From the NCBI GenBank assembly GCA_963792205.1, contig CAWBVI010000002.1, forward strand, positions 186,001 to 250,000: a stretch of DNA of 64,000 nt, in the 5' to 3' direction. Of this stretch, positions 11,002 through 18,102 are shown one piece after another; positions within the stretch are counted from its first letter, which is position 1; the number at the start of each line of letters is the position of its first letter. Below the pieces are notes generated by a model. That model worked only from the letters and a program-made list of their open reading frames with translations, was not told the origin of the DNA and searched no databases. The translations under genes and the position numbers were made by a program. The stretch is from DATDAH01 sp963792205. GTDB lineage: Bacteria; Actinomycetota; Acidimicrobiia; Acidimicrobiales; DATDAH01.

Positions 11002-11360
11002 CCACCCTCGTCGTCCTCACCGTCGTCGACATCGTCCTGCTCATCGCCGGGCTTGCGATCTACCTGTGGATCGTCGGCGGCCAGCTCGCGCGTGTCGCCA
11101 CCAACCTCGAGGAGTGCTCCGAGATCGTCCGGACGATCGTGAGCGACGCCGAGAAGATCGGGCCCGGGGTGGAGAACATCAACCACACCGGCGGCATCGT
11201 GGCCGGCGCCCTGCCCCTGCTCTACGGCATGGCCGAGGACATCGTGGTCGGCGCCACCTACGAGCCGGCCCCCGACGACGCCGAGCGCGCTCCGGCCCGG
11301 CCCGCCTCGGGCCGGCGTCGCTCGCGGCTCACCCACGCCGTCGGCTACGACGCCGAGTAG
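10998..11360 (+). CDS. small single-span membrane protein 5 of the post-coxG cassette (120 aa)
   Basis: GTG 10998 overlaps the preceding TGA as GTGA. Residues 3-30 form a span (VVLTVVDIVLLIAGLAIYLW). The following helix includes LARVATNLEECSEIVRTIVS and a second weakly hydrophobic stretch GGIVAGALPLLYGMAEDIVV; the tail is basic and alanine/proline-rich. It ends the rightward cox operon, 11 bases before the convergent maturation operon. No family is recognised. Confidence 0.68.
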   Translation: MTTLVVLTVVDIVLLIAGLAIYLWIVGGQLARVATNLEECSEIVRTIVSDAEKIGPGVENINHTGGIVAGALPLLYGMAEDIVVGATYEPAPDDAERAPARPASGRRRSRLTHAVGYDAE

Positions 11361-11371
11361 CGCACCACCGG

Positions 11372-11815
11372 TCAGCGGTCGGCGGCTCCCGGGTCGCGGC
11401 CGGTGGTCAGGGGCCCGGCGGTGGGGGCCGAGTACTCGCCGATCCACTCGTCCTTCCACGCCGGGTCGTACTGCTCGGGGTTGCAGCCCGGCTGGTAGAC
11501 GGCGGTCAGCTCGCGGGCGATCTGCTCGCGGTGCGAGCGCAGGCCGCCCGGCACCTCGTAGGTGCAGATGAACACCTTCCAACGGCTGCCCGCCCGCTCG
11601 ATCCAGCACGGCGCCTGCGGGTGGTGGAACGGGAACCCCGCGGTGGACAGGTCGTCGCTGTGCCCGACGTAGATCACCGCGTGCTGGTCGGGCTTGGCCT
11701 CGGGGTCGGGGCGGTAGCAGATGGCGTAGATCCCGGGCCGGGCCGGCGCCGTCCAGCCCCCGAGGGCCCGAGGCCCCTCGAAGGGGTAGCCGGCGAGGGA
11801 GCCGAGCCGGATCAC
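11372..11815 (-). CDS. GIY-YIG-like small protein at the end of the cox maturation operon
   Basis: The gene starts at GTG 11815, overlapping the preceding stop as GTGA, and encodes 147 residues. It has GIYAICY at about residues 28-34 and VIYVGHSDDLSTAG about 20 residues later, which match the paired GIY...YVG strands of GIY-YIG nucleases; HREQIARELTAVYQPGCNPE further on supplies the family's glutamate and asparagine region. The usual arginine of the active site is not clearly placed, so catalytic activity is uncertain. GIY-YIG domains cut DNA or act in repair; why one is the last gene of a CO dehydrogenase maturation operon is unknown. Confidence 0.6.
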   Translation of the reverse strand: MIRLGSLAGYPFEGPRALGGWTAPARPGIYAICYRPDPEAKPDQHAVIYVGHSDDLSTAGFPFHHPQAPCWIERAGSRWKVFICTYEVPGGLRSHREQIARELTAVYQPGCNPEQYDPAWKDEWIGEYSAPTAGPLTTGRDPGAADR

Positions 11816-12093
11816 GCGTCGTCCCAGTCGTCGTCCTCGCCGATGACCTCGGCCCGGCTCACCGGCCAGACGGGGAGCCCCGCCTGCCGGGCCGCGACCT
11901 CCAGGGCGGCCACCCCCGCCTCGACCGCCTCCTCGTCCGTCGCCGCCTCGATGACGAGCTGGGCCCCGTAGGTCGAGGTCCCGATGCCCGAGGCGATGCC
12001 CTCGTGGGCCGCCACGGCGTCGGCCAGCTCGACGATCTCCTCCCGGGTCAGCAGCCGGTCGCCCTCGGCCACCACGGTCACGCTGAAGCGCAC
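11812..12093 (-). CDS. 93-aa hypothetical protein in the cox maturation operon
   Basis: GTG 12093 follows GAGAGG, and the gene lies 12 bases after coxE. The sequence (MRFSVTVVAEGDRLLTREEI, later YGAQLVIEAATDEEAVEAG) looks like a small alternating alpha/beta (ferredoxin-like) fold with an acidic tail GEDDDWDDA. No family is recognised and there is no signal peptide or span. Its overlap with the GIY-YIG-like gene suggests joint expression. Confidence 0.6.
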   Translation of the reverse strand: MRFSVTVVAEGDRLLTREEIVELADAVAAHEGIASGIGTSTYGAQLVIEAATDEEAVEAGVAALEVAARQAGLPVWPVSRAEVIGEDDDWDDA

Positions 12094-12105
12094 GGACCGA
12101 GCCTC

Positions 12106-13246
12106 TCAGCCCAGGGCGGGGAGGCGCTCGACGAAGCGCTCCAGGCCGGCCAGGTCGTGGCCCGACAGCAGCTCGTCGATGTGGGGCGTGGCCACCGCCA
12201 TCCCGAGCGTGTCCGGGCGGTGCCCGCCGTCGACCAGGTTCGGGTTGATCCACACGACCCGGTGGCTCAGGCGGGCCAGGCGCTCCATGGCCTTGGCCAG
12301 GACGTCGGGGTCGCCGCGGTCGAGCCCGTCCGAGCAGATCACCACGATGCCGCCTCGACAGGTCCCCCGCGCCGCCCACTCCCGGACGAAGGTGGTCAGG
12401 GAGTCCCCGATGCGGGTGCCGCCGTCCCAGTCGAAGACGGTGGCCGCGGCCTGCTCCATCGCCTCGTCCGGGCGGCGGCGCTCCAGGGCCCGGGTGATGC
12501 GGGTGAGGCGGGTGCCGAAGCAGAAGACCTCGACCCGGGTGTTGGCCCGCCGGGCCGAGTAGGCGAACTGCAGCAGGTTCCGGGAGTGGTCCGACATGGA
12601 GCCGGACACGTCGAGGATGAGGATCAGCGGACGCACGCGCAGGCGCCGCCGGCGCCAGAACAGGCGGGAGGGCTCGCCGTGCGTGCGCAGGGTCTCCCGG
12701 ACGGCGCGGCGCAGGTCGGGCCGGGGCCCGCGCTCGGCCCTGGTGGTCCGTCGGGTCCGGCGGCGGGGCGGGGTGAGGCGGACCCGGGCCATGATCCGGC
12801 GCAGGGCCGCCAGCTCGTCGGGGGTGCAGGCGGCGAAGGCCTTCTGGCGCAGCAGCTCGACATCGGACGCCATGGAGCCCGAGCCGGGCCTCCTCCTCGT
12901 CCCGCGCCTCGGCGTCGGGCCCGGGGTCGGGGATCTCCAGGGTGGCCTGGCTGAGCGCCTTGGCCCGGACGGTCTGCCGCAGCGCGTCGGCGTCGTCGTC
13001 GCCCTCGTCGAGGAAGAAGCGCCGGAACACCCGGTCGTAGGTGGGGATCTGCCCCCGGCGGGTCACCAGGGTGGTCCGGCCGGCCCAGTAGAGGTCGACG
13101 ACGTCGGTGGGGTCGAGCGGCTCCATCGCCGCGCAGTAGGTGAGCAGGTCGCCGGACCCGACGGGCACGTCGGCGGCGCGCAGGGCCCGGCCGAAGTCGA
13201 CGAGCATGCCGACGAACGGCGCCTCCTCGACGGCGGTGTCAGCCAT
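12106..13246 (-). CDS. coxE: VWA-domain protein CoxE, frameshifted in this assembly
   Basis: CoxE works with the MoxR-type ATPase CoxD to insert sulfur and copper into the active site of CO dehydrogenase. The gene starts at ATG 13246, overlapping the coxD stop by eight bases. The N-terminal part (FGRALRAADVPVGSGDLL, then RFFLDEGDDDADAL) is in one frame; near 12878 one base must be skipped to continue at MASDVELLRQKAF. The C-terminal half is a von Willebrand A domain with the metal-binding DVSGSM motif and a later SDGLDRGDP. Removing one base gives 380 codons, the usual length. The break is probably an error. Confidence 0.85.
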
Positions 13247-14145
13247 CGACGGCGAGCTCGTCGAGGTGCTCCAGCACCACCTCGAGGTCGTCGCGCGCCT
13301 TGACCACCGCACCCAGGGAGTCCTCCAGGGTGCCGGGGTCGAGGTCGTCGGCCCCCAGGACGGTGAGCGTCTGGACCCAGTCGAGGGTCTCGGCCACCCC
13401 CGGGGGCTTGTCCAGGTCGAGGTCCCGCAGGCGGTTGACGGCGGCCACGACCTTGCGGGCCATGGCCTCGGCGATGCCGGGCAGGCGGGCCAGCACGATC
13501 GCCACCTCGCGCTCCGGCCCCGGGTAGCCGACCCAGTGGTAGAGGCAGCGGCGCTTGAGGGCGTCGTGCAGCTCCCGGGTGCGGTTGGAGGTCAGGATCA
13601 CGAGGGGTGGCGTGTCGGCCCGGATGGTGCCGATCTCGGGGATGGAGATCTGGAAGTCCGACAGCAGCTCGAGCAGGAAGGCCTCGAACTCGTCGTCGGC
13701 CCGGTCGACCTCGTCGATCAGGAGCACCGCGCCGTCACCGGCGCGCACGGCGTCGAGCAGCGGGTCGCTCGAGCAGGAACTTGGGCCCGAACAGGGCGTC
13801 GACCGCGTCCTCGTCGGCGAGCTGGTGCTCGGAGAGGGCCCGGATCTGCAGCATCTGGCGGGCGTAGTCCCACTCGTAGAGCGCCTGGTTGGTGTCGATG
13901 CCCTCGTAGCACTGGAGGCGGATCAGGCGGCGCCCGGACACGGTGGCCAGCGCCTTGGCCACCTCGGTCTTGCCCACCCCCACCTCACCCTCGAGCAGGA
14001 GGGGGCGGCCGAGCGACCAGGCGACGAAGACGGCCGTGGCCAGTCCCCGGTCGGCGAGGTAGTCGTCGGTGCGCAGCAGGTCGGTGAGCTCGCCGACACT
14101 GCCTGGGCCGGCACCCCCTGAGCCAGCACTTCCGGGTGGGACCAC
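13239..14145 (-). CDS. coxD: MoxR-type AAA+ ATPase CoxD, frameshifted in this assembly
   Basis: CoxD is an AAA+ chaperone needed to mature the Mo-Cu centre. The N-terminal part has Walker A GEVGVGKTEVAKALA, and the C-terminal part has Walker B AVLLIDEVDRADDEFEAFL and sensor LTSNRTREL. Between them, near 13769, an extra G in CGACCCGCTGCTC breaks the frame; skipping it yields ERPLLDAVRAGDG and a total of 302 codons, the normal size. GTG 14145 is the best start seen, three bases after the previous gene's stop. Loss of function is not the likely reading because all motifs are intact. Confidence 0.86.
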
Positions 14146-14148
14146 GGC

Positions 14149-14412
14149 CTACCGGTCGTCGTCGTCGGCGGCGCCCAGGACCAGGTCCCGGATCGAGTCC
14201 CCCGAGGTGCTGAGCTTGCCCTCGCGGGCCAGCCGGTCCCGCCAGGCCGACTGCAGGTCGCTGCCCGGCTCGGCCAGGCCGTCGAAGGTGACGTCCTTCA
14301 TGTTCCGGCACGCCTTGGTCGGGCTGACGTCCTCGTCCACGTCGAGCCGCTGGCCCTCGGCGGCCCAGATCGACCGCAGCACCTGACGTTCGTCGGTGGC
14401 GTCGTCGGTCAT
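14149..14412 (-). CDS. 87-aa hypothetical protein between coxI-like and coxD
   Basis: ATG 14412 is preceded by GGGAGGG. The protein is small, soluble and acidic, with LRSIWAAEGQRLDVDEDVSP, KACRNMKDVTFDGLAEPGSD and a C-terminal run of aspartates. It has no recognised domain, cysteine motif (one cysteine only) or span. It sits between two maturation genes and stops three bases before coxD, so it is probably co-translated with coxD and may be an accessory factor; that is inference. Confidence 0.55.
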   Translation of the reverse strand: MTDDATDERQVLRSIWAAEGQRLDVDEDVSPTKACRNMKDVTFDGLAEPGSDLQSAWRDRLAREGKLSTSGDSIRDLVLGAADDDDR

Positions 14413-14497
14413 GGCCTGCCCTCCCGGATCGGCGGGGTCGGTGGTCCTCCACGGTACCCCGGAGGTGGGCCCGGCCGGGTGGGGCCGGGGCGGGGGT

Positions 14498-15397
14498 TCA
14501 CCCGCCCGCGGCCAGGGCTTCGGCCAGGATCGAGACCGCGATCTCCGGGGGTGTCGTCGCCCCGATGTCGAGGCCGGCCGGGCCGTGGATCCGCTCGAGG
14601 TCGGTGATGCCGCGGTAGGCCAGCCATTCGGCCCGGGCCTGCTGGGTGCGGCGGGAGCCGAGGGCGCCGATGTAGCCGACGTCGCCGTCCAGGGCGGCGG
14701 CCAGCACCGGGCCGGCCAGCTCGAGGTCGTGGGCCATGACCACCAGCTTGTCCATCGGGGCCATGGTCGCCACGAGGCCGGTCGCGGTGGCGGTCTCGTT
14801 GACCGTGCGGACCTGCCAGCCGAGGAGCGCGGCGGCGGCCTCGAGCGCCTCGGCGTGCGGCCCCCCACCCACGATGACCAGCTTGGGGACGGGGAAGAGC
14901 ACGGTCAGCACCCGGTCGTCGCTCACCTGCGTGGCGCTGACCCCTCGCCGGACGGCCTCCGCCACGTCGTCGTCGGCGTCGAGCGCGTCGGTGGCCACGA
15001 GCGTGGTGCTCGTGACCCGGTCGCCCTCGAGCTGGGTCACCAGGACGATCGGCTGGCGCTCCAGCAGGCGGGCCCAGAGCTCGTCGGGGAGCTGGTCGGC
15101 CGGCACCACCAGGCACCGGGCGGTCCCGCCCGACGGCAGGCCGACCACGGCCGCCTCGAAGTCGGCCACCTGCAGCTCCACGAACCGCCCGTGGTCGCCC
15201 ATCCGCCCGGCGACGTCGGCCAGCTGGTCGTCCAGGCTGCCGGCGAGCAGGGCGCCGACCCGGCCCCCGCCCGGGGTGAGGGCCACGGCCTCGGTCGGGT
15301 CCCGGTCGCCGAAGCCCTCGGCGTCGACCAGCCAGGCCACGTCGACCCGCGTGTCGGCCCGGCGGCAGGCGGCGACGGTGAGCGCGATCTCGTACAC
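14498..15397 (-). CDS. coxI: XdhC-family molybdenum cofactor maturation protein (CoxI-like)
   Basis: XdhC-family proteins bind the molybdenum cofactor, help add its sulfur ligand and deliver it to enzymes of the xanthine oxidase family, which includes CO dehydrogenase. The C-terminal Rossmann half is clear: KLVIVGGGPHAEALEAAA followed by GYIGALGSRRTQQAR, a hallmark of the family. The 299-residue length is normal. It starts 15 bases after the stop of the XdhC-YHS gene. The name follows the cox cluster position; the family call itself is secure. Confidence 0.83.
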   Translation of the reverse strand: MYEIALTVAACRRADTRVDVAWLVDAEGFGDRDPTEAVALTPGGGRVGALLAGSLDDQLADVAGRMGDHGRFVELQVADFEAAVVGLPSGGTARCLVVPADQLPDELWARLLERQPIVLVTQLEGDRVTSTTLVATDALDADDDVAEAVRRGVSATQVSDDRVLTVLFPVPKLVIVGGGPHAEALEAAAALLGWQVRTVNETATATGLVATMAPMDKLVVMAHDLELAGPVLAAALDGDVGYIGALGSRRTQQARAEWLAYRGITDLERIHGPAGLDIGATTPPEIAVSILAEALAAGG

Positions 15398-15412
15398 GAG
15401 CTGGCTAGCGGA

Positions 15413-16339
15413 TCAGCCGGCGGTCTGGTCGGCGAACTGCTGCTGGCAACCGGCGCTGCAGAACCAGATCGTGTCGCCGTCGACCTCGAGGACGAGCGTC
15501 GGCGGGGCGGCCACGACGGTCATGCCGCAGATGGGGTCGACCGCGGTGGGCGGCCGCGGGCCCGGTGCGTCACCTTCGTCGTCCGGGGCGTGCTCACCGC
15601 CCGCCGGGGCGACGAGGCCGTCGAGCCGGATGGCCTGCACCAGCTCGGCCACGATGGACAGGGCGATCTCCTCCGGGGTCCGGGCCCCGATGTAGAGGCC
15701 GACCGGGGTGTGGACCCGGGCCCGCTCCTTCTCCTCGAGGTCCAGCTCGTCGAGGACGGCGGCCCCCCGCCGGGGGCTGGCGACGAGGCCGATGAAGCCC
15801 ACCCCGGCGTCGAGGGCGGCCCGGATGGCCTCGGTCTCCCCGTGGCCGTGGCTCGACACCACCACGGCGATCGCGCCCAGCGGGGCGCTGGCGGCTTCGT
15901 CGCCGCGCACGACCCGGAAGTCCATCGTCTCGGCCAGCGCAGCCAGCGCGTCGGCGATCGGCGTGTGGCCGACCAGGACGAGGCGGCGGGGGGGTAGGTG
16001 GGGTGCGAGGAACAACTCGATGGCTCCGCCCGAGAGGCAGGGGTTCACGACCGTGCGGGCGCCGGGTGCGTCGGGGTAGTCCTCGTCGCCCTCGGGCAGG
16101 ATACGCAGCAGCACCGGCTCGCCCGTGTCGAGCGCCTCCACGGCCACGGCCCGCACCGAGCTCTCGGCACACTGGCCACCGACGAAGCCCTCCATGGTCC
16201 CGTCCCGCAGGATCAGGGCGGTGGCCCCGGGCCAGGTCGAGGTGGGCGGCTGGGCCCGCACCACGGTGGCGTGGACGTAGGGCACGGCGGCCGCGTCGAG
16301 GGCACCCATGCGCTGGGTGAGCCGAGCCCCCGACGTCAT
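15413..16339 (-). CDS. coxF: XdhC-family protein fused to a C-terminal YHS metal-binding domain (CoxF-like)
   Basis: Residues 1-235 are XdhC-like: GFVGGQCAESSVRAVAVEAL in the N-terminal domain, LVLVGHTPIADALAAL as nucleotide-binding strand, and GFIGLVASPRRGAAVL. After a proline-rich linker, residues 262-308 form a YHS domain with DPICGMTV and FCSAGCQQQF, three cysteines that can bind a transition metal. As the partner enzyme needs copper, a copper-handling role of this domain is a reasonable inference. ATG 16339 is preceded by GGGAGG at a long spacing. It is the first gene of the leftward maturation operon. Confidence 0.83.
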   Translation of the reverse strand: MTSGARLTQRMGALDAAAVPYVHATVVRAQPPTSTWPGATALILRDGTMEGFVGGQCAESSVRAVAVEALDTGEPVLLRILPEGDEDYPDAPGARTVVNPCLSGGAIELFLAPHLPPRRLVLVGHTPIADALAALAETMDFRVVRGDEAASAPLGAIAVVVSSHGHGETEAIRAALDAGVGFIGLVASPRRGAAVLDELDLEEKERARVHTPVGLYIGARTPEEIALSIVAELVQAIRLDGLVAPAGGEHAPDDEGDAPGPRPPTAVDPICGMTVVAAPPTLVLEVDGDTIWFCSAGCQQQFADQTAG

Positions 16340-16520
16340 CGACTCGTCGACCTCCCGTGACGGTCCATGGCCCCCCAGCCGGCCGGTGCCGTCGACGACG
16401 GTGACCGTGCCCCGTAGCGCAAGGAGCAGACTATCGACGTCCGCTCCGGGCGTTCGTCAGAGGGTCAATCGGTTCAGGACCGGTCTGCAGACAAGCAGGT
16501 TCGTTCTGGCCGACCCCGAA
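16340..16520. promoter_or_regulatory. upstream region of the cox maturation operon
   Basis: About 180 bases lie between the start of the XdhC-YHS gene and the stop of the secreted lamin-tail protein, both on the reverse strand. The promoter of the leftward maturation operon must be here unless it is read through from the gene at 17084. No convincing promoter or operator pattern was seen. Confidence 0.3.
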
Positions 16521-17084
16521 CTATTCGCAACCGATCCCGTCGTTGTCAGAGTCGAGGTCGTAGACGTCGTTGCCGATGACCCGGACCGGCCCCTGGACAT
16601 ACGCCGGTCCATTGCCGGAGCCCCCGGCACAATCGACATCCGACGCGTTTGGCACACACGGCGTGTAGTTCGGATTGCAGTTGTTGCCCGGCGGCGGTGG
16701 CGGTGCCCCGTCGTCGCAGTCTCTGGCCGAGACCACGTCCCCATGTGGGTTCACGAGTTGCGCCCGGTCGTTGCTGCCCCACACCGGGCCATTCCATCCG
16801 GTCCACCACCGCCTGATCGGCCCGCCGCTCTTGCCATCGGCCCACACGCGAGCAGATGCGCCAGGCGGGAGCCGCTCGCTCGGGTAGTCGAACCGGTGCA
16901 CCCGCCCCTTGTCGTACAGGCGGAAGCCTCCCAGGTTCTTTGGACTGTTGGACGTGTTGCGGATGTCGACGTACTCCCCGCCACACGACATCTTGGTGAT
17001 CCGAATGGGACCGGCGTCCGCGCTCGCCGTCCCGAGGACCGCGACGAACAACACGATTCCGAAAATTGCTCCCGCCTTGCGCAC
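16521..17084 (-). CDS. secreted protein with lamin-tail-like domain and C-terminal excalibur calcium-binding motif
   Basis: The best start is GTG 17084, eight bases after GGAGGG; it gives a clean signal peptide (KAGAIFGIVLFVAVLGTASA). The mature part has a lamin-tail-like beta fold (YVDIRNTSNSPKNLGGFRLY, RFDYPSERLPPGASARVW), a short PPPPPG linker, a cysteine pair region and a final DLDSDNDGIGCE, which is the excalibur DxDxDGxxCE calcium-binding pattern. Such proteins act outside the cell, in cell-wall contact or with nucleases; no catalytic domain is visible here. The gene is 187 codons long. Confidence 0.75.
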   Translation of the reverse strand: MRKAGAIFGIVLFVAVLGTASADAGPIRITKMSCGGEYVDIRNTSNSPKNLGGFRLYDKGRVHRFDYPSERLPPGASARVWADGKSGGPIRRWWTGWNGPVWGSNDRAQLVNPHGDVVSARDCDDGAPPPPPGNNCNPNYTPCVPNASDVDCAGGSGNGPAYVQGPVRVIGNDVYDLDSDNDGIGCE

Positions 17085-17267
17085 TGCAGCATTCCCTCCG
17101 CCGCGCAGCATCTCCGCTGCGCCCCTCGCCTCGTACTTCGACAAGAGGCTACCCGCTTCCCCTGTCAGCCCACGCCCGATTGGGCGGCTCAGTTCTACGC
17201 ATGCGCCCGCCACGGGCACGCCTCCAGCGCTACTCTCCCGCCCGCCGTCATCCACCGGAGGGACGCC

Positions 17268-17630
17268 ATGGGATCGCTGCTGGTGCACATCACGCACGGA
17301 CCTGAGGACCCCACCCCGGCCGCCCTCGGCTTCCTGGTGGCCCGCACCGCCGTCGCCGAGGGCCACGACGTGACCATGTTCCTCGCCGGCGAGGCCGTGC
17401 TGTTGATGACCGACGACGTCATCGCCAGCCTCGAGGGCAAGGGCACCGGAGCCCTGGCCGAGCACATGGCCGCCCTGGTCGAGGCCAAGGTGCCCATCCA
17501 CTGCTCCGGCATGTCCTCCAAGGCCCGGGGCGTCACCGAGGACGACATCACCCCCAAGAACGGCACCTTCGCCATGCCCACCAAACTCGTGGAACTGACC
17601 TTCGCCCACGACCGAGTGCTCACGTACTGA
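17268..17630 (+). CDS. DsrE/DsrF-like family protein
   Basis: ATG 17268 follows GGAGGGACGCC. The 120-residue protein has the DsrE fold pattern: LLVHITHGPEDPTPAALGF, then GHDVTMFLAGEAVLLM and a C-terminal strand before AHDRVLTY. A cysteine at about residue 79 (VPIHCSGMSS) sits where DsrE-type proteins often carry their sulfur-transfer cysteine. DsrE proteins shuttle persulfide sulfur or have related redox roles. It is divergent from the secreted protein to its left, with 183 bases between them, and has a hairpin just behind its stop. Confidence 0.78.
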   Translation: MGSLLVHITHGPEDPTPAALGFLVARTAVAEGHDVTMFLAGEAVLLMTDDVIASLEGKGTGALAEHMAALVEAKVPIHCSGMSSKARGVTEDDITPKNGTFAMPTKLVELTFAHDRVLTY

Positions 17631-17650
17631 GTGTGCGATGGGCTCGTTCA

Positions 17651-17669
17651 CCGACGGCTACGCCGTCGG
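17651..17669 (+). terminator. hairpin behind the DsrE gene
   Basis: CCGACGGC at 17651-17658 and GCCGTCGG at 17662-17669 form a perfect 8-bp stem with a 3-base loop, 20 bases after the DsrE stop. There is no T run after it, which is common in high-GC genomes, so it is a candidate terminator only. Confidence 0.4.
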
Positions 17670-17770
17670 CCGGGCCTGGCCCTGTCCGCCCATGAAGGAA
17701 CCGGCGAGCTGGGGGATGTTTCCTGGGGCCGCCCATGAGCTGACCGCTGGCGGTCTCGCCCTGTGCCCGT

Positions 17771-18102
17771 GTGAGGATCGTGTCACCTGTTGGGGACGAG
17801 GTTGTGGCTTCGTGCCTTCATCGTGTGATGGCCGAAGTGCACGATCGAACCAAGCGGGAGATGGGACACTTCGGGCACCATTTCGCGCGAGTGGTGGCCC
17901 AGGAGGGCGGAGTCGAAGCGGCGCACCGCTCCTGGCCACCGACAAGCCATCGGATGGGTTGACCTCGTTGTGGGAGCTCGGCCGCCCACTCGACGTGAGC
18001 CTCGTGGCGCAGGTGGCGAGTAGCAAGTTCGCTGCGCTGTTCCCCCGTAGCGAGGTCAACACAGCGGGGCGGCGCGACCAGGAACATGGCTACAGCTTGT
18101 GA
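17771..18102 (+). CDS. small protein coupled to the DUF3427 helicase, frameshifted in this assembly
   Basis: Two frames join into one conserved-looking protein. The first gives RVMAEVHDRTKREMGHF and FARVVAQEGGVEAAHR; after a missing base near 17928 the other frame continues LLATDKPSDGLTSLWELGR and ends at 18102. This pattern (a helix, then S-D-G-x-T-x-L-W-E-x-G-R) resembles a small domain I have seen in uncharacterised bacterial proteins, but I cannot name it. ATG 17828 is a possible start. Its TGA overlaps the GTG of the helicase gene, so the two probably work together. One-base repair gives about 110 residues from 17771. Confidence 0.5.

Noticed and set aside
11372..13312. One 646-codon open frame covering coxE N-terminus and the GIY-YIG-like protein
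   Set aside because: The middle is arginine/proline-rich shadow sequence; coxE continues in another frame and separate genes lie there.
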